From NCBI GenBank assembly GCA_038210495.1, contig JBBQWR010000028.1:5607-69606 (forward strand): 64,000 nt of DNA. The letters run 5' to 3'. This stretch comes from JBBQWR01 sp038210495 (GTDB taxonomy: Bacteria > Planctomycetota > Planctomycetia > Pirellulales > DATAWG01). Made by a program: the position numbers and the translations under genes. This document shows positions 30,013 to 38,193 of the stretch, piece after piece; position 1 is the first letter of the stretch, and each line of letters starts with the position of its first letter. The notes under the pieces were generated by a model, which saw nothing but the letters and a program-made list of their open reading frames with translations, was not told the origin of the DNA and did no database searches.

Positions 30013-30587
30013 CGTCGTGTCTCGACCACGTCGAGCGCGGCCAGTTCCTTTCGCAAATTTTCGCGAGCCCGGAACAATCGGGACTCGACCGCGCTGTGAC
30101 TGATGCCTAGGTGATTTTTGATTTCGTGGTAACTCCAGCCCTCCGTGTACTTAAGTAGCAAGACCTCCGATTCTCGCTTCGGCAGCCGATCGAGGGCCAC
30201 CCGCACCATCCGCCGCCGTTCGTCGGCCAGTAGCCAGTCGAGCGGGTCGGGCGTGTGCCGATCTTGCTCGGTCGGTTGGAACCGCTCGGCGAATCGATTC
30301 ACCAGTTTTCGCCGTCGGCCTTGCTTCCGGCGGTAGAGCAGCGTTTGCCGCACGGCCAGCCGGTAGAGCCAGGGAGCGACTTTCGAGGGATCTTGCAGCG
30401 GCGACAGCGACCGCACGGCCGCCAACGAAACGTCCTGCATGACCTCGTCCACTGCTTGGGGCTCACCCAACCGGGCCAAAATAACGGTCCGCAGCCAGCG
30501 CCCATGCTCGGCCAGCGCCGCCGGCCAATCGATGGCCGCCGCCCCTGCCGGCTGATCTTGGCCAGCGCTTACTTCTCGTGTCACCAT
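30009..30587 (-). CDS. ECF-type RNA polymerase sigma factor
   Basis: 192 residues. Region 2: WLRTVILARLGEPQAVDEVM-QDVSLAAVRSL, then APWLYRLAVRQTLLYRRKQG, which melts and reads the -10. Region 4: ALDRLPKRESEVLLLKYTEG followed by the helix-turn-helix SYHEIKNHLGISHSAVESRLFRARENLRK, which reads the -35. The linker (NRFAERFQPTEQDRHTPDPLDWLLADERR) is of planctomycete type. It is first in a two-gene operon with its anti-sigma factor (4-nt overlap). The target promoters are unknown; autoregulation is common for this class. Confidence 0.9.
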   Translation of the reverse strand: MVTREVSAGQDQPAGAAAIDWPAALAEHGRWLRTVILARLGEPQAVDEVMQDVSLAAVRSLSPLQDPSKVAPWLYRLAVRQTLLYRRKQGRRRKLVNRFAERFQPTEQDRHTPDPLDWLLADERRRMVRVALDRLPKRESEVLLLKYTEGWSYHEIKNHLGISHSAVESRLFRARENLRKELAALDVVETRR

Positions 30588-30864
30588 GACCTCGGGAACA
30601 GTTGCCGCGGGGGAAACAATCTTTCGAGCAATATCAACGGAATCGAACCGTTAGAACGTCCAAAATGCACAACTCATGTTGACGACGGCCTTTACGCTGA
30701 AAGCTAGCAAACGGCTAACCCGGGTTCCAAAGCCGCCGCCAGCCTCTGCTAACAACTATTCTACCGTTTTGGAACCTCCGCCGCTTGGCAGCCGCCTGTA
30801 GTCCAGTCATATTGAGGATGTGCCAGTTTTTCATCGCGAACCAGGCCGATGCGGGACAAAAATC

Positions 30865-31593
30865 ATGATTGACGACCGACGTTTTTGGCTTGTTAAAACG
30901 GAACCCGAATGCTTCTCGATCGGCGATCTCGCGAGCAGTCCGCGGCAGATGACCTATTGGGACGGCGTGCGGAACTATCAGGCCCGTAACTACATGCACG
31001 ACATGCGGGCGGGCGATCGGGTGCTGTTTTACCATTCCAGTATCGAGCCGCCCTCGGTCGTGGGAATCGTGACCGTGGTTCACGAGGCCTATCCGGATTC
31101 GACGGCTTGGGATCCGAACGAACAGCACTACGATCCGAAGGCCACGCCGCAGAATCCGATTTGGTCGATGGTCGATTTGCAATTGGTCGAAAGTTTTCCG
31201 CAGCCGATTCCGCTCGACACGCTTCGTGGAATCCCGGCCCTAGCGAAAATGGAATTGCTGCGAAAGGGGTCGCGGCTGTCGATTCAAACGGTCACCGAGC
31301 AGGAATATGAAACGGTCGTCCGCTTGGCTCGCGCGAAGAAGCCGAGCGCGGCCAAGGCCAGCTCTGCGAAATCGAATTTGACGAGGTCGGTGGCGGAAAA
31401 GCCACGATCGACGAAGAAGCCGGGATCGACGAAGAAGCCCGTGTTGACAAAAGGCTCGATGTCGATGGCCAAAACGAAGCAGAAAGTTGCCGTTCATGCG
31501 GCGAGCGCGGCATCGAAGGGAGGCGCGGTCGCGACGAAACGCCGGCCTGTCAAGACCGTCAAGAAGCCGCTCCGAAAGCCCGCGCCACGGTAG
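30865..31593 (+). CDS. EVE-domain protein with long basic tail
   Basis: 242 residues from the ATG at 30865. The first ~155 residues form a complete EVE domain (PUA-like): FWLVKTEPECFSIGDL, YWDGVRNYQARNYMHDM, GDRVLFYHSS, VVGIVTVVHEAYPDSTAWDP, WSMVDLQLVESF. EVE domains bind modified or altered bases in nucleic acids. Residues 156-242 are a Lys/Ala/Ser/Thr-rich tail with repeats such as STKKPGSTKKP and KTVKKPLRKPAPR, like histone H1-type tails, which probably holds DNA or RNA. The stop is 3 nt before the BioF-like ATG, so the two genes are likely coupled. Confidence 0.85.
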   Translation: MIDDRRFWLVKTEPECFSIGDLASSPRQMTYWDGVRNYQARNYMHDMRAGDRVLFYHSSIEPPSVVGIVTVVHEAYPDSTAWDPNEQHYDPKATPQNPIWSMVDLQLVESFPQPIPLDTLRGIPALAKMELLRKGSRLSIQTVTEQEYETVVRLARAKKPSAAKASSAKSNLTRSVAEKPRSTKKPGSTKKPVLTKGSMSMAKTKQKVAVHAASAASKGGAVATKRRPVKTVKKPLRKPAPR

Positions 31594-31596
31594 ATT

Positions 31597-32784
31597 ATGT
31601 CTTCTCCGCCGCATCGTTCGCTCGCTTGGATCGATGGCGAGCTTGAAGACCTCGAGCGGACTGGGCTGCGGCGGCGATCGATCACGCGGCTCAGCGGCCA
31701 AGGTCCGGCGATCATCGTCGACGACGGCTCGCACGACCACGTCGAGCTTATCAACTTCGGCAGCAACGACTATCTATCGTTGGCCGACGACTCGCGACTT
31801 CTGGATGCAGCCCGTGCCGCCGCGGACTGCGACGGCTGGGGCGCCGGCGCTAGTCCGCTGGTCACCGGGCGCTCGGGTGCCCACGCGCGGCTCGAACACG
31901 TTCTCCACGAATTTATGGGTGTCGAGGCGGCGCTCGTGTTTCCCACCGGTTTCGCCGCCAATTCCGGCACGGTCGCCGCGCTCGTCGGTCGCGGCGATGT
32001 GGTGCTGGCCGATCGAAAAAATCACGCCAGTCTGATCGATGGCTGCCGGCTTTCTCGGGCCGACGTGCAAATCTATCCGCACTCGGATATGACCCAATTG
32101 ATCGCCATGCTAGGCGCCGCGGCGGGCTATCGGCGGCGGCTGATCGTGACCGATTCGCTGTTCAGCATGGATGGCGATTTTGCGCCGCTTGCCGAACTTG
32201 TGGAAATCGCCGACCGGCACGACGCCATGCTCATGATCGACGAGGCCCATGCCGTCGGCGTGTTTGGCGAGAACGGGCGAGGCGTCGCCGAGCAGCTGGG
32301 CATTGAAGACCGCGTGCCGATCCGCGTCGGCACGTTGAGCAAGGCGCTGGGTAGCGCCGGGGGGTTCGTCGCCGGCAGTCAGTCGCTCATCGATTGGCTG
32401 CTGAATCGCGCCCGGTCGTATGTTTTTTCCACCGCTGACCCGCCGGCCGTCGCCGGCGCGGCGACCGCCGCCCTCGAGATTGTCGGCGAGGAGCCTTGGC
32501 GGCGGACGGAACTTCTCTCGCGGGCGGCCCTGCTGCGCGAGGAGATTCGCCGTCAGGGATGGAATATCGGCGCCGCCGCGAGTCAAATCATCCCGATTTA
32601 TCTCGGAGAGCCCCACCTGACGATGCGCCTGGCAGCCGAGTTGCGCCGCCGTGAGCTATTCGTCCCCGGGATCCGTCCGCCGTCGGTGCCGGACGGCGAA
32701 TCGCTGCTGCGAATCAGTCTAACTTACGGCCACACGCCCCGAATGTTGGAGCATCTGATCAAAACGCTGGGCGAATTGCGATAA
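31597..32784 (+). CDS. bioF: 8-amino-7-oxononanoate synthase-like PLP enzyme
   Basis: A 395-residue alpha-oxoamine synthase. It fits BioF, which condenses pimeloyl-ACP/CoA with alanine in biotin synthesis. Seen: FGSNDYLSLADDSRLLDA, GWGAGASPLVTGRSGAHARLE, DEAHAVGVFGENGRGVAEQLG, and the PLP lysine in GTLSKALGSAGGFVAGS. The C-terminus ends RISLTYGHTPRMLEHLIKTL. Glycine C-acetyltransferase (Kbl) and serine palmitoyltransferase share these motifs; the length and text favour BioF, but no other bio genes are adjacent. It starts 3 nt after the EVE-domain gene. Confidence 0.82.
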   Translation: MSSPPHRSLAWIDGELEDLERTGLRRRSITRLSGQGPAIIVDDGSHDHVELINFGSNDYLSLADDSRLLDAARAAADCDGWGAGASPLVTGRSGAHARLEHVLHEFMGVEAALVFPTGFAANSGTVAALVGRGDVVLADRKNHASLIDGCRLSRADVQIYPHSDMTQLIAMLGAAAGYRRRLIVTDSLFSMDGDFAPLAELVEIADRHDAMLMIDEAHAVGVFGENGRGVAEQLGIEDRVPIRVGTLSKALGSAGGFVAGSQSLIDWLLNRARSYVFSTADPPAVAGAATAALEIVGEEPWRRTELLSRAALLREEIRRQGWNIGAAASQIIPIYLGEPHLTMRLAAELRRRELFVPGIRPPSVPDGESLLRISLTYGHTPRMLEHLIKTLGELR

Positions 32785-32907
32785 GGCAATTCCAATCTTG
32801 CGACAACCGAGAGTCAATTCATCTTTTGCTATATAAAAGGCGAAATATGCTCTAATCGTTGTCGACAACGATGCTCGACCCTCGACCGCGTATCTAACAA
32901 TACTCCG
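32785..32907. other. Intergenic stretch with 18-bp perfect palindrome
   Basis: Downstream of bioF and before repeat copy A3. It holds the 18-bp perfect palindrome ATCGTTGTCGACAACGAT (32855-32872). TCTAAT at 32851 is a weak -10 candidate, and no good -35 accompanies it. Otherwise I see nothing. Confidence 0.5.
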
Positions 32908-33032
32908 CAGCGCCACGTAGAAACCTTAGTCATTCGTCATTTAAGCATTCGTCAATGATTAGACATAGGGTGTTTCGTCATTCGTCATTCCCGCCTTCTC
33001 GTGGCTTCCCTTCGGCGCGAGCCCGGCCACCC
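32908..33032. repeat. Half-copy of the ~310-bp dispersed element (A3)
   Basis: It matches the right half of 6491-6800 in the same orientation: GCAGCGCCACGTAGAAACCT, TAGTCATTCGTCATTTAAGC, ATGATTAGACATAGGGTG, then CTTCGGCGCGAGCCCGGCC. The left half is absent. Confidence 0.8.
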
Positions 33033-33146
33033 AAAAGCCGTTAGGGTAGCGTTCCTTAGCACGGCTTGTCGGCAGGCGACCTCGTATGGTTGAATGCTTT
33101 CTCCAGGTTCGATTCAGGTGAGAAGGTCCTTAACCCCCTCGATTTC

Positions 33147-34580
33147 ATGTCTGTTGAACTGAAAGTGCCGGAAGTCGGCGAGTCGATCAAGGAAGTCACG
33201 ATTGGCCAGTGGCGCAAGGCGCTCGGCGAAAGCGTCCAAAAGGACGAAAACGTCGTCGAAATCGAGAGCGACAAGGCCACCGTTGATCTGCCGGCGCCAG
33301 TTGCCGGCAAGATCGAGAAGATGCTCAAGCTGTCCGGTCAAACGGCCGCGGTTGGCGAAGTGATTGGCTACCTCACGGCCGCAACCGACGCATCCAACGG
33401 GTCGGCCGCCGATGCAACGACTGCCGCCGGCGTCACTTCCGGACCAACGGCTCCCGTGCCCGAGGTTCCGGCCGGGTCCGACCAAGCGAACACTGTGGCG
33501 GTTGAGAAGCGCCGCGGTCAAACGGCGATTGGCTCGGTGCAACCAGCATCGAGCGCCAGTGCGCCGCAAAGCGATGGAGCCTCTCCTGGCGCGTCGCCCG
33601 CGCCAATCGTCATGCCCGCGGCGGCTCGCGTGCTTGGCGAAAAAGGGCTCTCGTCCGAGTCCGTCCAGCCGACAGGCCCCGGCAATCGCATCTTGAAAGA
33701 GGACGCCGAAGCGGCCGCTGCCGCGACTCAGGCCGGCGCGACAACTCACCACACGGCCACGCCGGTCCAGCCGCCACCCTTGCCGAAGCGGAACGAGATC
33801 GCGAGGCCGGTAGCGCAGCCGCCAGCGAAATCCAGCGCTCCGGCGCCCACGAAATTGCCACCGGCGCCGGCTCGAGGCGGCCGCGAAGAAGAATTTGTCG
33901 TCATGAGCCCGATTCGCCGCCGCATCGCCGAGCGATTGGTCGAGGCCCAGCAGACGGCCGCGCTGCTGACGACCATCAACGAAATCGACATGAGCGACGT
34001 GATGGCCTTGCGGCAGAAGCACAAAGACGCCTATCAGCAACGATATGGCATCAAGCTCGGCTTCATGTCGTTTTTCGTCAAGGCGGCGGTCGACGCACTG
34101 AAGATGATTCCGCAGGTCAACGCGGAAGTCCGCTACCCGCACATAGTCTATCGTCATTTTTACGACATTGGCATCGCCGTCGGCGGCGGCAAAGGGCTGG
34201 TCGTGCCGGTGCTGCGCAACGCCGAGAACATGAGCTTCGGCGAGATCGAACTGGCGATCGCCGATTTCGCCCGTCGGGCCGGCGACAACAAGCTCAAGCT
34301 GGATGAGTTGCAAGGAGGCACGTTCACGATTTCCAACGGCGGCGTGTATGGATCGCTGCTCTCGACGCCGATCGTCAACCCGCCGCAGAGCGGCATCCTC
34401 GGGCTGCACGCGATTCAAGATCGCCCTGTCGCCAGAAGCGGTCAGGTCGTGATTCGCCCGATGATGTACATCGCCCTGAGCTACGATCACCGGATCGTCG
34501 ACGGCCGCGAGGCGGTCACGTTCCTCAAGCGGATCAAAGACACGATGGAAGACCCGTCGCGGCTGTTTTTGGAAGTCTAG
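33147..34580 (+). CDS. sucB: 2-oxo acid dehydrogenase E2 (dihydrolipoamide succinyltransferase-like)
   Basis: 477 residues. N-terminal lipoyl domain (1-78): MSVELKVPEVGESIKEVTIG with the lipoyl lysine K43 in EIESDKATVDLPAP. Then an Ala/Pro/Ser linker, a peripheral subunit-binding domain (PAAARVLGEKGLSSESV-QPTGPGNRILKEDAEA), a second Pro-rich linker, and the catalytic domain (about 245-477) with FMSFFVKAAVDALKMIP, GTFTISNGGVYGSLLSTPI and the active-site YDHRIVDGREAV. This is the SucB/OdhB pattern. It transfers succinyl groups to CoA in the TCA cycle. No E1 gene is in the window; an E3 lies at 36620. The start at 33147 matches the family; earlier in-frame starts lack homology. Confidence 0.92.
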   Translation: MSVELKVPEVGESIKEVTIGQWRKALGESVQKDENVVEIESDKATVDLPAPVAGKIEKMLKLSGQTAAVGEVIGYLTAATDASNGSAADATTAAGVTSGPTAPVPEVPAGSDQANTVAVEKRRGQTAIGSVQPASSASAPQSDGASPGASPAPIVMPAAARVLGEKGLSSESVQPTGPGNRILKEDAEAAAAATQAGATTHHTATPVQPPPLPKRNEIARPVAQPPAKSSAPAPTKLPPAPARGGREEEFVVMSPIRRRIAERLVEAQQTAALLTTINEIDMSDVMALRQKHKDAYQQRYGIKLGFMSFFVKAAVDALKMIPQVNAEVRYPHIVYRHFYDIGIAVGGGKGLVVPVLRNAENMSFGEIELAIADFARRAGDNKLKLDELQGGTFTISNGGVYGSLLSTPIVNPPQSGILGLHAIQDRPVARSGQVVIRPMMYIALSYDHRIVDGREAVTFLKRIKDTMEDPSRLFLEV

Positions 34581-34667
34581 TTTCCTGCCGCGCTACCGCA
34601 TATGGCGGTCGTACCCAAGTCGAGATCGCCGCGGTTGAGGAATGGAACCGATTGACGAGGGTTTCGC

Positions 34668-34892
34668 GTGACTAACTACGATTGCGAGCCGGCTAATTTC
34701 TTCGCGGTGAATCGCCATGCGTTCGAGGGCGCCATGCGACGCGGCATTGAAGTCGCACTTCTCGCTCACAAACGAGCTGGCGTGCCAATTGCGGTTTGGC
34801 GAAATAACCAGATTGTCCTCGTCCCACCGGAAGAAATCGCAGTGAACGATCCCGTCCGTCAGCGCGACCTAAAGTCGCCTGAAGATTGCTAG
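34668..34892 (+). CDS. Small hypothetical protein
   Basis: 74 residues from a GTG start, with GAGGAATGG and GACGAGGG in the 40 nt upstream. The centre (AMRRGIEVALLAHKRAGVPI-AVWRNNQIVLVPPEEI) looks like a helix followed by a beta hairpin. I recall this AVWRxxxVVxxPPEEI form in small planctomycete proteins, but I cannot name a family. It lies between the E2 gene and the MFS transporter, with 87- and 76-nt gaps. Confidence 0.55.
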   Translation: MTNYDCEPANFFAVNRHAFEGAMRRGIEVALLAHKRAGVPIAVWRNNQIVLVPPEEIAVNDPVRQRDLKSPEDC

Positions 34893-34968
34893 TGCCGTCC
34901 TTCTGACCGGTATGCGGCGCATGCGGTCGTTTACTCCCGACTCCCGACTTCCCCCGCGCCGCCGCGAT

Positions 34969-36462
34969 ATGAACAAGTCTGACTCGACTTCGGAATCGCG
35001 TGGCGCGCTGGCCTCCACGTTTCGCTCGCTGCGGCATCGAAATTACCGGCTGTTCTTCGGCGGTCAGGGGATTTCGCTCATCGGCACCTGGATGACCCGG
35101 GTGGCCACGAGTTGGCTGGTTTATGAGACGACCGGAAAGGATTGGCTGTTGGGGATCGTCTCGTTCGCCGGTCAGGCCCCGATCCTGTTGCTGGCGCCCG
35201 TCGTCGGCGTGCTAGTGGAGCGGATCGATCGCCTTCGCGTGCTGGTCTATACGCAAGTGTTCGCCATGTTTCAATCGCTGGCGCTCGCCGCGCTGGCGCT
35301 GGGACACTGGATCGAGATTTGGCAGATCATCGTGCTGGCGGTGTTCCAAGGGGTGATCAACGCGATCGACACGCCGGCGCGGCAAGCATTCCTCGTCGAG
35401 ATCGTGGATGACCGCCGCGACTTGAGCAACGCGATTGCGCTCAATTCATCGATGTTCAACGGCGCCCGGCTCGTCGGGCCGGCGATCGCCGGGGTTCTCT
35501 ATGCCCAAGTCGGCGCGGGAATCTGCTTCTTGATCGATGGGCTAAGCTACTTGGCCGTGATCGCCGCGCTGTTGGCGATGCGGGTCAAGCCGCGGCATGT
35601 CGAGTTCCGGGAAGTGCAAATCTGGCACGATCTGAAAGAAGGGATCGCTTACGTCTATCGGCTGACGGCGCTCCGGGCGCTGTTCTTGCTGTTGGGTCTA
35701 GTGAGTATCGTCGGCGTGCCCTATATGACGCTGATGCCCGTGTTCGCCAAGCATTTTTCGGAAGGCCGGGGACTGTCCCCTTTTTTGGAGTCCGCTGCAC
35801 AAATTGAGAACGCGAAAAAGGGAACTGTCCCCCTCGCTGAAGACGTAACCTCGACCGGAGCCGACACAACCTCAATTACGAAGCCATCCAAACCCGAGAC
35901 GCCCCAACTCTCCAGCGCCGGCGCCAGAATCTACGGCTTCCTGCTCGCAGCCTCGGGCTCCGGCGCCCTCTGCGGCGCCCTGTTTCTCGCCACGCGAAAT
36001 TCTGTGATCGGCCTGGGCCGCGTTATCGCGTTCAACTCGACGACGTTTGGCCTGTCGGTCATCGGCTTCGCATTTTCCCCCTGGCTGTGGCTTTCGATGC
36101 TGCTGTCGTTCACCGCCGGCTTCGGTCTGATGGCTCACTTGGCGGCCAGCAACACGATCGTGCAGACCGTGGTCGACGACGACAAGCGAGCCCGCGTGAT
36201 GGGCTTCTACACGACGACCGTGCTGGGCATGACGCCGCTGGGCAGCCTGCTTGCCTCGGGCCTGGTCGTGCTGTTCGGCGCCGCGTACACGGTGGCGATC
36301 GGCGGCGTATTGTCGCTCGCGGGCGCCCTGTATTTCATCTGGTGGCTACCGGTCCTGCGAGCCGCCGCCCGGCCGATGCTCGAAAAAGCCGGCGTTCTCC
36401 CGCCGCTTGTCACCGGCATTCAATCCGCGACGCAAGCGACCGAAGTCACGCCCCTCACGTAG
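34969..36462 (+). CDS. MFS transporter (EntS-like)
   Basis: A 497-residue major facilitator permease with 11-12 transmembrane helices. Opening RNYRLFFGGQGISLIGTWMT and the early motif ATSWLVYETTG are typical of the EntS/MFS_3 exporter group; NAIDTPARQAFLVEIVDDRR and FNGARLVGPAIAGVLYAQVG follow. The central loop (about residues 265-310) is enlarged by an inserted inverted repeat at 35768-35832 read in frame (KKGTVPLAEDVTSTGA). The start has no Shine-Dalgarno but follows a C-rich leader repeat (34933-34955). The stop TAG is part of a GTAGG-type repeat. The substrate is unknown. Confidence 0.88.
   Translation: MNKSDSTSESRGALASTFRSLRHRNYRLFFGGQGISLIGTWMTRVATSWLVYETTGKDWLLGIVSFAGQAPILLLAPVVGVLVERIDRLRVLVYTQVFAMFQSLALAALALGHWIEIWQIIVLAVFQGVINAIDTPARQAFLVEIVDDRRDLSNAIALNSSMFNGARLVGPAIAGVLYAQVGAGICFLIDGLSYLAVIAALLAMRVKPRHVEFREVQIWHDLKEGIAYVYRLTALRALFLLLGLVSIVGVPYMTLMPVFAKHFSEGRGLSPFLESAAQIENAKKGTVPLAEDVTSTGADTTSITKPSKPETPQLSSAGARIYGFLLAASGSGALCGALFLATRNSVIGLGRVIAFNSTTFGLSVIGFAFSPWLWLSMLLSFTAGFGLMAHLAASNTIVQTVVDDDKRARVMGFYTTTVLGMTPLGSLLASGLVVLFGAAYTVAIGGVLSLAGALYFIWWLPVLRAAARPMLEKAGVLPPLVTGIQSATQATEVTPLT
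35768..35832. repeat. Intragenic inverted repeat GGGGACTGTCCCCTTTTT
   Basis: The left arm GGGGACTGTCCCCTTTTTT (35768-35786) and right arm AAAAAGGGAACTGTCCCC (35815-35832) are imperfect inverted copies, each with an inner GGGGAC/GTCCCC palindrome. The element is inside the MFS transporter gene and keeps the reading frame. Confidence 0.7.
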
Positions 36463-36584
36463 GTCGGGCAGGATGCCTGACAGCGGTCGAGGTCGCCCCC
36501 TGTGCCCAACGCATTTGCTGCGGTAAAAAGACGTCTTCGCTGCTTGCAAACGTTGCACATCGTCAGGCAGGATGCCTGACCTAC
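36459..36584. repeat. GTAGG-type REP pair (GTCAGGCA subtype)
   Basis: The left arm GTAGGTCGGGCAGGATGCCT then GACAG, and the right arm CGTCAGGCAGGATGCCTGAC then CTAC, are inverted copies. The left end supplies the TAG stop of the MFS gene. The right end lies beside the C-rich leader of the next gene. Confidence 0.8.
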
Positions 36585-36619
36585 AAACTCCCGTCTCCCG
36601 ACTCCCGACTTCCCCCGCA

Positions 36620-38005
36620 ATGAATCACGATCTCATCGTCATCGGCAGCGGCCCGGGCGGATACACCGCCGCGATCCGCGCTCGGCAGCTTGGCCTCAAC
36701 GTCGCTTGCATCGAGCGCGAATCGGCTCTTGGCGGCACCTGCCTGCGCATCGGCTGTATCCCGAGCAAGGCGCTGCTCGAATCGAGCGAGCGGTACTACG
36801 AAACGCAGCACGCTCTGGCCGTGCATGGCGTGAAGGTCGGCCAGGTCGAACTCGACTTGTCGACTCTGCTTAAGCGCAAAGATCAAATCGTCGGCATGCT
36901 GACCAAGGGCATCGACGGCCTGTTCAAGAAAAACGGCGTCATGCGATACCTGGGTACCGGCAGCATCACCGGCCGCGGCCGCGTCACGGTCGACACCCGC
37001 CAAGAAGGCAGCCGAGAGCTGTCCGCCAAATACATTCTGATCGCCACCGGCAGCAAGCCGGCCACGCTGCCGGGCATTGAGTTCGACGGCGACCGAGTCG
37101 GGACGAGCACCGAGGCTCTCTCCTTCTCATCCGCGCCAAAGCATCTGGTCGTCGTCGGGGGCGGTTATATCGGCATGGAGCTTGGCTCCGTCTGGTCGCG
37201 GCTCGGTTCGAAGGTCACCGTCCTCGAATTTCTCGATCGGATTCTGCCCGGCACGGATAGCGAACTGGCCCGCGAGGCGCTCGAGCTTTTCAAGAAGCAG
37301 GGGATCGAGTTTCGCTTGGGCAGTCGCGTGATCTCGGCCCGCGCGGATGGCGACACGGCGATCGTCGAGTGCGCCGGCGCTGAACCGATCCACTGCGACC
37401 GCGTTCTGGTGGCCGTCGGCCGCACGCCTTACTCCGAAGGGCTGGGCCTCGAGACCGTCGGCATTCGCCCCGATCCGAAGGGCCGAATTCCGGTCAACGA
37501 CCATTTCGAAACGCAAGTCGCGGGCATCTTCGCGATCGGCGACTGCATCGCCGGCCCGATGCTCGCCCACAAGGCCGAGGAAGAAGGGGTTGCCTGCGTG
37601 GAGCGGATCGTCACCGGCTACGGCCACGTCGATTACAACGCGATCCCCTCGGTGATTTTTACGCAGCCGGAGATCGCCGCGGTCGGCAAGACGGAAGATC
37701 AATTGATCGAGGAAAAAATTCCGTATCGCAAAGGCGCCTTCCCATTCCGCGCGAACGGTCGGGCCCGCAGTCTGGCTCAAACCGACGGCAAAGTCAAAAT
37801 CCTAGCACATCAGCAAACCGACCGCGTGCTGGGCATCCACATCCTCGGCCCGCGCGCCGGCGACCTGATAGCCGAAGCCACCGCCGCGATGACCTTCGGC
37901 GCCAGTTCCGAAGACATCGCAAGAACCTGCCACGCCCATCCGACACTTTCCGAGGCCGTGAAAGAAGCGGCGCTGGCGGTGGATGGGCGGACGATTAATC
38001 TGTAA
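36620..38005 (+). CDS. lpd: Dihydrolipoamide dehydrogenase (E3), copy 2
   Basis: A 461-residue FAD flavoprotein that reoxidises dihydrolipoamide on E2. FAD-binding IGSGPGGYTAAIRARQLG (8-25), redox-active Cys41/Cys46 in GGTCLRIGCIPSK, NAD site VVGGGYIGMELGSVWSRLG, GIFAIGDCIAGPMLAHKAEE, and the His-Glu pair in CHAHPTLSEAVKEA. It is closer to the classic Lpd text than the copy at 17609 and sits two genes downstream of the E2 gene, so it is the likelier partner of that E2. The start lacks a Shine-Dalgarno and follows a C-rich repeat. Confidence 0.95.
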   Translation: MNHDLIVIGSGPGGYTAAIRARQLGLNVACIERESALGGTCLRIGCIPSKALLESSERYYETQHALAVHGVKVGQVELDLSTLLKRKDQIVGMLTKGIDGLFKKNGVMRYLGTGSITGRGRVTVDTRQEGSRELSAKYILIATGSKPATLPGIEFDGDRVGTSTEALSFSSAPKHLVVVGGGYIGMELGSVWSRLGSKVTVLEFLDRILPGTDSELAREALELFKKQGIEFRLGSRVISARADGDTAIVECAGAEPIHCDRVLVAVGRTPYSEGLGLETVGIRPDPKGRIPVNDHFETQVAGIFAIGDCIAGPMLAHKAEEEGVACVERIVTGYGHVDYNAIPSVIFTQPEIAAVGKTEDQLIEEKIPYRKGAFPFRANGRARSLAQTDGKVKILAHQQTDRVLGIHILGPRAGDLIAEATAAMTFGASSEDIARTCHAHPTLSEAVKEAALAVDGRTINL

Positions 38006-38083
38006 AAAATGTCGAATGCCTAATGACGAATTTCTAATCGTCTTAAGGGACATTTTTCTTGGTCGCTGAGGAGGTCATTTCTA

Positions 38084-38107
38084 ATGGCGCAAGACAAAGA
38101 CTTTTAA
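38084..38107 (+). other. Seven-codon ORF with strong Shine-Dalgarno
   Basis: GAGGAGG lies ~8 nt before an ATG that opens MAQDKDF and then stops at TAA. The frame reads on without a second stop for ~30 more codons (EFLAASGDRELQRGIPI) into the miaA start region. It may be a leader peptide, a gene broken by a nonsense change, or chance. Confidence 0.25.
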
Positions 38108-38193
38108 GAGTTTCTTGCAGCGTCCGGCGATCGAGAGCTACAACGTGGTATCCCGATCGCCATTCGCATTAAAGCTCGCGAGAGCCAAGTATC

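Noticed and set aside
36587..36617. CRISPR-like short tandem repeat
   Set aside because: Units are 7-8 nt with no spacers; it is a simple C-rich repeat.
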